A stretch of DNA of 64,000 nucleotides from Microcaldota archaeon (GTDB lineage Archaea > Micrarchaeota > Micrarchaeia > Anstonellales > J096). A program made the position numbers and the translations under genes. Location: the NCBI GenBank assembly GCA_015522475.1, contig WAMF01000018.1:88833-152832 (forward strand), written 5' to 3'. The notes below the pieces were generated by a model, which did not search any database, was not told where the DNA came from, and saw only the letters and a program-made list of their open reading frames with translations. Positions 53,001 to 61,279 of this stretch are shown piece by piece. Position 1 is the stretch's first letter. The number at the start of each line of letters is the position of its first letter.

Positions 53001-56000
53001 TCTATTAACTGAATAGCGTCGCTTGGTGGAATGGGGTGTGTGTAATGAGCTGGGCCGAGCTCCCAATCTTTGCCTACATCGAGCTCTTGCTTGCTTATCT
53101 GAACAGAGTCGTTCTTCCATAAGCCATAGTCGTGGTCGTTGTTTATACCATCGAAGCAGCTCTGTGATGGTGGAATGCCAGGAACAGCTCCTTCGTCAGC
53201 TGGACAGCCTGCGGAGGTGTTGCCAAAGCAATCCATGTCCTCGCAGTCTGTATAGCCGTCTCCGTCGTTGTCGAAGCCGTCTGTGCAGTTTAGCTCGTGC
53301 CTGTATTGACAGTAAACAGGCTTTCCGTTGACTACTGCTGCTGCCATGCCATTACAGTCGGGATCCCTACAATCTGTTGAATCATTCCAGAAGAAGTAAT
53401 CGCCGCTTATTAAACTGTCGAGGTCGTTGTCTATGCCATCGTTACACCATGTGTGAATGGAGTAACCATCGGCATTTTCTACGTGGTCGCTCTCGTTGAT
53501 TATGGCTGAGTTGTTAACTTGGAAGTTTGTTAGATAACCGCCGGCCATTGTGTTGCCATCTATATCCCTAGCAGCTTCTATGCCCGAGTAAGTGCCTTCT
53601 GCTACTGTTGAGGGTATTAAAACTGTTAAGAGCTCGCTTAGATAAGTAGGCGAACCCGCATAGTTATCCTCATAAGCGACGAGAGAAGAGCAATTTTCTG
53701 TACAGCCCGTTGGGCCTATGGCTTTGTTCGCTAATTGCCTGTTCGTTGTGGAAGCATCTGTGACATTGAACTCTGCTGGGAAATTCTTGAGCGTCATAGT
53801 TAAGCTCTTGCCCAATATGTTGCCTGCATTGTAGAACTTAACCTTTAATTTTTGGCCTGGCCTGACGTATTCGGTGTAATAGACTTGAACATCCTGGCTG
53901 GGGTGGTCACAATAGCCATCTCCGTTGTTATCTGTGCCGAGACAGAAGCGGCAGACGTTGTTAACACAAGGGTCTATGAGCGGCACAGAAGAGGAGATGT
54001 TGCGCTGATGCCTTATAACAAAGTAGATAGAACAGTCGGGGTCCGCTGCGTCTATCTTGCCATCTCCGTCATTATCTATGCCATCAAAGCAATTAGTTTC
54101 TGTATTTAAGCCTATGCTCAAATCAAAGGCATGCACGACATCTGCTGACCAATCACAATTTACCTCGCTGAAATACCAACCCGCTAAGCCTGACCAGCAG
54201 CGGAAGGCTCTACTAGCGTCTGTTAGCGTCCAGCTCTGCTTGGGCTTGTAGTGGATGAGCGTCCATGTGTGCATTGTGAACATTGGTGTACCATCATCGT
54301 CTAGATATGTATAATTTATAGTTACATTGTACTGCCCCTCGGGTCTTGTGTTGTTTTCAGATATGTTGTACAACACATGAATCCAATAATAATAGTTAAG
54401 CCCAAATGGAGCTGGCTCTGAGACATATAATACTTTTGATGCATTAAAATTGCTGTCTACAGAGGAAAAGTCTACAGATACATTTATATTGTCGGATTGG
54501 AATAACGTAGAATACAAAGTTATGTTAATTGTATCTCCTTGAGAGTAATAAACCTGAGATGGTGCTGGCAGGTAAATGTCAACAGGTACTTGTGTACTCT
54601 TCCAGAAAGTTAAGAGTGTCATATTGGAACAATTAGCTTCATAAACAAAGTGATGGGTATAATAATTGGGGTTATTGATTATATCGTAAACAGCTCCAGT
54701 GTGGAAAAAGTTTATCATAGAGCCCAGAGTAGATTCATACTCCGGGATATATTGAGAAAAGTTAAGCTGAGAATAGAAGCGCGGAAGAAATGTGTTATTC
54801 AATCGTATGTCGCAAGGAACATCTCCTGTGTAGTCACTATATGCGTATGTTATGAAAAGAGGTGATGATGAGTAGCTCATGTAGAACCAGGAAGTGGGAT
54901 AATTTTTTGCGTTAAATGGCCCTCTAAAGTAGGTCTCCGGAACAATGCCAACTGTATATGTGCCAGGCTCAGTTATTGTGAAGTTCACAAAAGGTAAGTA
55001 ATGGCCCGGTGGCAAAGTAGTGTAGATCGTATCAGAGGAAGCAAAGGAGAAGGGGTCTTGGGTAAAATGATTCGTACGAAAGACGTTAACACTATATTTA
55101 TTATTTGGGTCCTCTATGTCATACAAATCATATAAGTCTTTGATGGGGATGCGGCTCCTAACGAACAGAGAAGCATTTATGCCAGAATTAAGAGCAACCA
55201 CCGATGCCCCGTTAGAGGAAGCATTACCTACCATGATCTCACTAGAAGTGAGTGTATTATTCCACGAACTAAGGTTGGCTGTGAAGCTTTGGACGAAGTA
55301 ATTTAAGCCAAACTTCCCCATATAGTAATTATGGTAAATAAAGGGCGCCACATTGTAATTATATAAATAATAGGGCAGCCCTGTAGCTGACCAATCAAAT
55401 AAGTAAGCACCATTGGATGCATTGAACACACCAGAACCAACAAATAAATAAGAACCATACTTCCCAACACCACCGATATACCCTGAAGAGACATTTTCCT
55501 TATCAGACGTAACGTTCCAGAGAACAGAATGTGAAGAGAGATTATAAGCATACAGATTAACAATGTCGGAATCGGAAGGAGTGGGGATTACCTTAGCTAC
55601 AAAAAGGATGTCACCATCCAACTTAAAGTAAATGCGAGCATATCCACCGTCTGCAGGATTAGTAACATTGTCGTGAAATACTAATTGTCCATCAGAATCC
55701 TTTAGAACCTTGAGATAGCTCGTGGAGCCATTTACATAGTGGAAAACAACCCAAGAGTGTGCTGCATCAAATGATTGAATACTTGAATTGTTCAAAAAGA
55801 TATTCCAAAGAATTCCTCCCGTAGAACGATTCACAGCAAATATATCTTGATACATATCGCTGAAGATATCTGCATTATACGAAGGTTTGCCAACAGGAGC
55901 AGACCATTTGCCAAAGGTGGCTGGTTTAGAAGTTGTCCAGAGCACACCTGTATCAATAGAGGCTCTGCTGAAATTACCATCTGGTTTGAAGACATAAAAG

Positions 56001-59000
56001 GTTCTGGCGCTATCGTTTATGATATAACCAGCTCCTATGCAAGATGTATGTGAGTAGGTGGTGGTTCCTGATATTGTGGAGGTAGCGCCATTGGAGATTT
56101 TATTACAAATAACACGCGAAGTATAAACACCCTGAGAACTTCTACTACATATAACAGTGCAAACTTTATCATCAACTTGGAATAAGTTCCCCATCCAGAT
56201 ATCATCCCCTCCAGCATTATAAGTTTTTAACCACAGCGTACTTCTTGAGGAAAGATTATATGCCCTAAAAGAGACTTGATCAGTATTATACCTACTACTA
56301 CCATGATTGGCAGTCATGAAGGCTATATCTTGATAACGCCCTCTTCCAGGAATTAAATCAACATTATAACCTTCTGAGTAATTCACAATAACAGCACTAT
56401 CATTAAGCTGCCTTATAACGAATCTCTCAGGATCAAAGTAAGAAGTACTTTGTACACCATATTCCAAACCATCATACACGTAAGAGGTATGAGTACGATC
56501 AAAACCCAATCTACTCCTTCTACTAGGATCATACGTCAAATTGAGGAAAAAAGGCACACTTACTGTGGAGAGATTAGCAAATGATACATCCTGCAAATTG
56601 AACGTTACAGAATGGGCCGCGTCTTGGTAATCAATGTATTTACCACTTGAAGGTATAAGGATATTGCTATCTTCTATAGTTACCAAGGAGTTAAGAGGAG
56701 AGTTAATCCCAAAAGCAGATGGATTTATGGCTAGAATGTCACCAAGTATAGGTGGCTGCGCTAAGGTATAAATATGCCTAAATGTAGCTTCTGTGTCTTC
56801 GATAGATCCGATAGCATAATAGACGTTTTCACAATTTACATTATCTATTAATCCACTATGAACACCAAAGCCTTGGAGAGCGCAGATGTAAGCACCGTTT
56901 ACAGACACGTTGCTAATGTTCGTATTAAAGGATTGGATACCCTGCACTGTCACAGTGCCGGGATCATACTCGGCTGCCAAACCCACACCACCAAACAAGG
57001 AAAGGGGATGATCAGCTTTCACAAAGATGTTTTCAGCCTTTGAGTTATTGGAGTTGACATATATGAAACCAAGGCCATTAGGAGAGCCAAGATTTTCAGA
57101 TGTATATGCATAGATGTTTTTGAAAGTGCAGTTGTGGCAATTATAAATAGCATAGCCAGAATAAACTCTGAAATCATAGCACTTAAGATTCTCACCTGTG
57201 ATATTGTAGTGGTATGACATATCAGATGGCGAGTCACCATAATCACTGAAGAAACACGCGTAATAGCCATTGTTGTCTAAAAAGTGAACGCTTATATTAT
57301 TCATGGCAATGTTTGAAGTATTGTCAACAAGAGTAACGCCCCATCCCTCTGTGCTGTGCGAGTACGTCACATCAATTAGAATGTCGGAAAGATTACCCCC
57401 ATCAACATCTCGAAGGTCAATACCATCATCATCAAAGGTAAGGATGGTAGAATTTGTAACATATGCATCGTTGCCATGTGAGAATTCTAAGCCACTTCCA
57501 TTAGAGTAGATATTGGAAAGGTAAACATCTGAAAAGTTAGAATAGTCGAACATTATTTCTGGGTTCCCGTCTTTATACAATGAGACATTTTCTAACGTTA
57601 TGTTTTGGGATTTGTAGAGTGGCTCAGAAAGAACACCTCTTCTATGCAATTCGGCATTGGATAGCTCGATGTTCTTTGCATCGTCAAAAATGAACTGTGT
57701 ATTATTTGCCCATACATTTGTAAGTGAGCCAGATTGGCCATGGAACCTGAAAAGGCCAACGGTTGAGTTGTCGAATGTCATGTTAGAAAGAGTGATTTCT
57801 GCATTAGAGTCACTTACATTAGAATAAATCGCGTAAGCTCCGCCCACAAAGTCTCCGCCAATGACATTGCCAATAGGCTCATCAGCGAGGTATATGCCAT
57901 ACGTGTTGTTATTGAAAGTTGTGTTCTCCACTGTTAAATTGAAAGCCGCTGGCAGATAAACGGCATAGGTGTTGTTGAAGATCTGCTTGGCATCGGTCAG
58001 GGTCACGTTGGAGTTGTCAATTTTCAAGGCTTTAATGTTGTGCGTGAGGTTAACGCCACTTATATTCGCCGAGGAGTGGACTGTGTTTATAGCCAGCTCC
58101 GCATCACTAATTGTTGTGTTGGTTAAATTGACATCGCTGTGGTAGAGGAAGACACTACCCATGCACGTTGTGTTTGGCATCACAGTAAGCACAGGATTAA
58201 CATCGTTGTGTTTTCCGACATCTATATCCAGAGTAGAATTAACTATCACAACAGCACCCACCTCATTCTCAGATATATAAGTCTTGCCATCGCCTGTTTG
58301 CCCATTGGAGAAGTAGTAAAGGGGCTTACCCTCCACAGTTGTATTAGAAACATTTAGCAAGTAATGGGCCAAAGCTGTGCCCTCAACACAGAGCTCTGGG
58401 GTTGAGGTAGATGATAAAATGCTATTATTTAGTTTTCCCTTCAATGTATTGACAAGCTGAAGGGAATAATTACTCACTTTTACTGAAGTGTCCTCCAATG
58501 AAAAGCCATCCAAACTGTCAACATATATACCTCTTCCTGAAGACAAATTAATATTTATATCTCTTAAAGTTATATTCTTAAAAGCCAAACCATTATAAGG
58601 TGTGATTTCCACGGCTGGAATAGAGGAGGACAAATTGCCTTCTATCGTCACATTACACAATTCAAAGTTATAAGAGGCTCTATCTCCCGCATAATATGTC
58701 CTCTCAGGCCCTATAGCAACAGCAGAGTAACTTTCACTTTCATTTACAGCAACAGATACATTGGCAAATGTTGTGTTTGAGACACCTTTCGCGTAGATTC
58801 CTCTCACGGTGGGATAGTATACCGAAACGTTATGGAAAGTTATGTTGTGACAACCTCCATGGAACGATATACCTGTTCCTGGATGGATGATTGTAGTGTT
58901 TTCAACATAGATATCATAACAATTACTGCCCCAACCCCCAATTGGGTAAGAGGTGTCATAAACCAAATTATTCTCAATTATCCAGTTGGGTGTATCGCCT

Positions 59001-61222
59001 GCAGAGAATAGATAGTGGGCTCTATGTACTTCGTTCGAAGTTATGTTACAACCGGCGCTTCCCTCAAAGTACATAATAACAACAAGGGTGTTATTAAAGA
59101 AGTTATCATGAAGACTACAGGGGCCACTACCTCCCCTTCTATAGAAAATATATCTCTCACCAGATCCCGATGCTTGTATATCTCTAAAGACATTGTGAGA
59201 TACATTTAAGTCCGAATTCGCAGTAGGAGAAAGATTAAAAATATATTTAAAGCCAGTGATATTCTTAAAAGTGTTGTTGATGAGCTTCAAACTATACGGA
59301 GAACCTGTTGCACCTATATTAAATAAAATGTCATAGGAGTATGCTGTAACATTATGTATCGTAGTATTAATTATAGAGAGTCCCATTACAGAATCAGCAA
59401 ACCTAGTCAACGGCCCTGAGACTTCACTGTTTAAGAGTTGTGAATCTAAGCCAACTCTATAAAATAAGTTCACAAACGATGTAGTGGAAAAGTTGCACTT
59501 ATCAAAAGTTCCAGTGGAATAGTTTAGGTCAAATATATAAGCAGAAGAAGATGAAGGCATAAAAGAAACATTCGAACCATTACAGTTAAAGACCACGTTA
59601 GTTGCATTAAAGAAGAAAAAAGGATTGCCAGATTGAGAGAGCGTATAATTCCCAGGACACAGCGTCACGTTATCGTTAATGTAGAGCGTCCCGCTGTCAT
59701 TCACAACCTTGTCGCCCCAGGTGCCAGCATTATTTAGATCCACACAACAGGGCTCACTATCCGCTTGAACGTTGTTATTTGTACCTCTATCTGTTAGGTT
59801 ACCCCAGTTGTCTACACCTGTCGTGTTTACAGTGGCGTTGCCCAAATAATAAGAAACATTGCTAGCACCACAGAACCGATTGTAGGAGATTGTGTTGTTC
59901 ACAGAATAAAGATTGCCATTGTCCGAAAGATCCATGAAGTGAATACCGTAAGTTGGTTGGGAAGACATGACCTTATTTGAGAGAATGGAAGTGTAATTTG
60001 CATTATAAACTTCAATTGGGATAGGATGTTGACCTCCTGAAATGTTTCTGAACGTATTGTTGTGAACCATTGAGGCATTTATTCTATCTAAATACAAGCC
60101 ATACCCATCAGGATTAGCTGAAGTTGATGTGTAGTCATTATCTTTTACCGTCAGATTGTTTATCTTGGAAAAAAACATAAGACCTCCTATAAGGGAATTA
60201 TTTGCTACACTCACATTATAAGCAAGTGCATCATTAGTAGAGGGTCCTAAAAGATATATGGATTCACTTAAGGTAGTGTTAGTATAAGTACCAATTACGT
60301 TGTTAAAGACAGAAATGTTGTGCCCTATGTCATACAAGTATATCGCAATGAAGCTATTCGACCCCTGAGAACTCACAGAAATATTGTTGTTGAAAATTGT
60401 AGTGTCATTTACCTCTGAAAATTGTATGGCTAAGCTAGGACCACCCATAACATTGACGAAGTTGTGTCCTATTTTGACATTTTGCAAAGAGGTGCCTCGA
60501 ATTGCATTACAATTACAGGAGGCAAAGGAGAACGTGAAACTGTTTCCCGAAATATTTATAAGGGAGGAGTCACTATATACTCCTAATTGATCTGCACAAG
60601 TAGTGAAGGAATTATTGGCTATATCTACTTGGGTAGATGCCTCTAACTCAGCAAATACAAGATGATCAGAAGAAGAAATGTTACTATCTAATGACGGATC
60701 ATGGCTGAGGTTATTTCCAATTAAGGTACATTCCTTTGAATTGCTGATGTAAATGTATCCCGCGGAACGATTAATATCGTCACTTCGTGTGTGATAAAAT
60801 GTAGAGTTAGAAATATCACATTCTGTTATATTATCAAAATCCACATATGAACCTTTACCTTCCAAATAGTAATCCTGGATGGTGCAATTTCTAATAGATA
60901 TATTTGAAAGATCTTTTGCCTTGATTGCATAATAATAACCACTGTCATTGCTTGGCGGTTCAATTGTAGAACCCGCACAATCGAGGACGACGTCGCTAAC
61001 ATTGAAGATAAGGGCTGCATGAGTAGACGCAGAATCATTCGCTCCTACTTTATATGTATCGGTGCATAGCGTTACATTTCCATTAATATAGAAGGTTCCA
61101 TAAGCATCTTGGGTTATATTTGTCCCCCACGTCGAGCTATCTGAGAGGTTCACACAAGCAGAGAAGCTGAAACTAGCAAAAGCCAAAAAAAGCAAAACAA
61201 GCACTAGGAAGCGAGCTCGCAT
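50015..61222 (-). CDS. Giant cell-surface protein with beta-helix, propeller-like and MopE-type repeats (3735 residues)
   Basis: Signal peptide (RFLVLVLLFLAFASFSFSA) and a C-terminal membrane anchor (about 3700-3722, then KNKLNIQRE) make it a surface protein. Residues about 25-1550 are right-handed parallel beta-helix repeats with Asn/Ser-rich N-x-S/T sequons and clusters like FNNTY. Residues about 1600-1985 contain LYAYNLSSHSVLWNV-type strands like PQQ-dependent propellers. Residues about 2376-3028 hold ten Cys/Asp repeats of the DGIDNDGDGKIDAADPDC kind. Ig-like domains and a TANQTANQTANQTSN tract follow. The ATG at 61222 is leaderless relative to box A at 61244-61250. No adhesin or enzyme function can be assigned. 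Confidence 0.85.
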   Translation of the reverse strand: MRARFLVLVLLFLAFASFSFSACVNLSDSSTWGTNITQDAYGTFYINGNVTLCTDTYKVGANDSASTHAALIFNVSDVVLDCAGSTIEPPSNDSGYYYAIKAKDLSNISIRNCTIQDYYLEGKGSYVDFDNITECDISNSTFYHTRSDDINRSAGYIYISNSKECTLIGNNLSHDPSLDSNISSSDHLVFAELEASTQVDIANNSFTTCADQLGVYSDSSLINISGNSFTFSFASCNCNAIRGTSLQNVKIGHNFVNVMGGPSLAIQFSEVNDTTIFNNNISVSSQGSNSFIAIYLYDIGHNISVFNNVIGTYTNTTLSESIYLLGPSTNDALAYNVSVANNSLIGGLMFFSKINNLTVKDNDYTSTSANPDGYGLYLDRINASMVHNNTFRNISGGQHPIPIEVYNANYTSILSNKVMSSQPTYGIHFMDLSDNGNLYSVNNTISYNRFCGASNVSYYLGNATVNTTGVDNWGNLTDRGTNNNVQADSEPCCVDLNNAGTWGDKVVNDSGTLYINDNVTLCPGNYTLSQSGNPFFFFNATNVVFNCNGSNVSFMPSSSSAYIFDLNYSTGTFDKCNFSTTSFVNLFYRVGLDSQLLNSEVSGPLTRFADSVMGLSIINTTIHNVTAYSYDILFNIGATGSPYSLKLINNTFKNITGFKYIFNLSPTANSDLNVSHNVFRDIQASGSGERYIFYRRGGSGPCSLHDNFFNNTLVVIMYFEGSAGCNITSNEVHRAHYLFSAGDTPNWIIENNLVYDTSYPIGGWGSNCYDIYVENTTIIHPGTGISFHGGCHNITFHNVSVYYPTVRGIYAKGVSNTTFANVSVAVNESESYSAVAIGPERTYYAGDRASYNFELCNVTIEGNLSSSIPAVEITPYNGLAFKNITLRDININLSSGRGIYVDSLDGFSLEDTSVKVSNYSLQLVNTLKGKLNNSILSSTSTPELCVEGTALAHYLLNVSNTTVEGKPLYYFSNGQTGDGKTYISENEVGAVVIVNSTLDIDVGKHNDVNPVLTVMPNTTCMGSVFLYHSDVNLTNTTISDAELAINTVHSSANISGVNLTHNIKALKIDNSNVTLTDAKQIFNNTYAVYLPAAFNLTVENTTFNNNTYGIYLADEPIGNVIGGDFVGGAYAIYSNVSDSNAEITLSNMTFDNSTVGLFRFHGQSGSLTNVWANNTQFIFDDAKNIELSNAELHRRGVLSEPLYKSQNITLENVSLYKDGNPEIMFDYSNFSDVYLSNIYSNGSGLEFSHGNDAYVTNSTILTFDDDGIDLRDVDGGNLSDILIDVTYSHSTEGWGVTLVDNTSNIAMNNISVHFLDNNGYYACFFSDYGDSPSDMSYHYNITGENLKCYDFRVYSGYAIYNCHNCTFKNIYAYTSENLGSPNGLGFIYVNSNNSKAENIFVKADHPLSLFGGVGLAAEYDPGTVTVQGIQSFNTNISNVSVNGAYICALQGFGVHSGLIDNVNCENVYYAIGSIEDTEATFRHIYTLAQPPILGDILAINPSAFGINSPLNSLVTIEDSNILIPSSGKYIDYQDAAHSVTFNLQDVSFANLSTVSVPFFLNLTYDPSRRSRLGFDRTHTSYVYDGLEYGVQSTSYFDPERFVIRQLNDSAVIVNYSEGYNVDLIPGRGRYQDIAFMTANHGSSRYNTDQVSFRAYNLSSRSTLWLKTYNAGGDDIWMGNLFQVDDKVCTVICSRSSQGVYTSRVICNKISNGATSTISGTTTYSHTSCIGAGYIINDSARTFYVFKPDGNFSRASIDTGVLWTTSKPATFGKWSAPVGKPSYNADIFSDMYQDIFAVNRSTGGILWNIFLNNSSIQSFDAAHSWVVFHYVNGSTSYLKVLKDSDGQLVFHDNVTNPADGGYARIYFKLDGDILFVAKVIPTPSDSDIVNLYAYNLSSHSVLWNVTSDKENVSSGYIGGVGKYGSYLFVGSGVFNASNGAYLFDWSATGLPYYLYNYNVAPFIYHNYYMGKFGLNYFVQSFTANLSSWNNTLTSSEIMVGNASSNGASVVALNSGINASLFVRSRIPIKDLYDLYDIEDPNNKYSVNVFRTNHFTQDPFSFASSDTIYTTLPPGHYLPFVNFTITEPGTYTVGIVPETYFRGPFNAKNYPTSWFYMSYSSSPLFITYAYSDYTGDVPCDIRLNNTFLPRFYSQLNFSQYIPEYESTLGSMINFFHTGAVYDIINNPNYYTHHFVYEANCSNMTLLTFWKSTQVPVDIYLPAPSQVYYSQGDTINITLYSTLFQSDNINVSVDFSSVDSNFNASKVLYVSEPAPFGLNYYYWIHVLYNISENNTRPEGQYNVTINYTYLDDDGTPMFTMHTWTLIHYKPKQSWTLTDASRAFRCWSGLAGWYFSEVNCDWSADVVHAFDLSIGLNTETNCFDGIDNDGDGKIDAADPDCSIYFVIRHQRNISSSVPLIDPCVNNVCRFCLGTDNNGDGYCDHPSQDVQVYYTEYVRPGQKLKVKFYNAGNILGKSLTMTLKNFPAEFNVTDASTTNRQLANKAIGPTGCTENCSSLVAYEDNYAGSPTYLSELLTVLIPSTVAEGTYSGIEAARDIDGNTMAGGYLTNFQVNNSAIINESDHVENADGYSIHTWCNDGIDNDLDSLISGDYFFWNDSTDCRDPDCNGMAAAVVNGKPVYCQYRHELNCTDGFDNDGDGYTDCEDMDCFGNTSAGCPADEGAVPGIPPSQSCFDGINNDHDYGLWKNDSVQISKQELDVGKDWELGPAHYTHPIPPSDAIQLIDCRDPNCNGAVDAAGHVCQFGEEINCTDGFDNDEDGYTDCQDYDCRLRYKNGSLADPNNINVSALACPLTEATSPDGVLHNSNATGYWCADGKDNDLDKFIPRTWETYDINKWAWRNLGLVNNSTGIDCADPDCNGLVGNAIGLQKCEYGHEKSCSDAFDNDADGKMDCADSDCAGKGGNCRPCPSHEDIADDSCMNGYDDDHDGLIDAQDPDCYGKPVDIYGHVAAQNESNYCNDGFDNDGDGLIDSADPDCPAKYTTETAAPGGCRDGIDNDRDGKTDCADPDCVNTFWCITHSNTYPHYRSTTINGILVQWTDFVKNGDNFTVNFSKTGLNNAVLDLYVGTSNHPLGQLNANMSDNNTYMTGTTTNFTKVTSAPNTLKAHSDNFTGNLALNLAMLTNTSNGSYTIDLMALPEGGNVNAIYHAPTYLSTDTTPPTVTSVYPNSTIYANNVTLQIRANDSSGIDHCTFDIDGSGTQTALNCTLFVGNLQTGSHAVNYEVYDNGGNVRAGSYTFDSYRVPEITLNNGTTLLNHNHFNTSQTINFNVSAYSENGFTNNTTLIVIFFNNNGAVGSATVPCSINNTNATCQGTATVPSSAYYAVNLSITDANNITGTKTLEPAFTCSRGVILEYGNELCAATSASCYPAPPKEKPKPQLYLSLGDLTCPDNALEAKVTSSSLAVEGADVEADAPSGSKQSKATSSDGTVEFILTENGTYTFVAQKSGYKAAMKTKSITLCSTPANQTNVTANQTANQTANQTSNATKPGTSLSGEGSSGGAPILGANSKVNVVAPSLAYVDYVVTVYVYDDEGNPIPALRITAVGPNASYTFTTDSQGKGSYVPRSPGIYQYVSPKPLASLQTTKVVYKSETGGNAKKIYNVSVPLSTSETVPVVIKPMLANGTEFTAELYLGNTLVSTAKGKGQVQLLLPKGKYRVVIKASSAIDSVSVSVAKKENLPLDITNPVFIVGSLLLLILVLLIILVIVRFTKNKLNIQRE
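52139..54100 (-). repeat. Ten Cys/Asp-rich calcium- or metal-binding repeats (MopE type)
   Basis: Each repeat reads C-x-D-G-x-D-N-D-x-D-G-x-x-D-x-x-D-x-D-C or a close variant. About nine further copies follow the first (NCFDGIDNDGDGKIDAADPDC), some interrupted by 20-60 residue inserts. The spacing of Asp is like thrombospondin type 3/MopE putative metal-binding motifs. Two cysteines per repeat suggest intradomain disulfides. Confidence 0.75.
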
Positions 61223-61243
61223 GCTCCTTTTTCTCTCGGAGGC

Positions 61244-61250
61244 TTTAAAA
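61244..61250 (-). promoter_or_regulatory. Box A promoter of the giant surface protein gene
   Basis: TTTTAAA on the minus strand is centred about 25 bases upstream of ATG 61222, so the transcript is predicted leaderless; it also lies in the 57-base gap between two surface protein genes, showing separate transcription. Confidence 0.6.
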
Positions 61251-61279
61251 GCGTTTCGTTGTGGGCTGGTTGAAGGAGA

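Noticed and set aside
52139..54100. CRISPR-like or satellite array
   Set aside because: The periodicity is coding (Asp/Cys repeats in one frame), with variable spacing and no constant DNA repeat.
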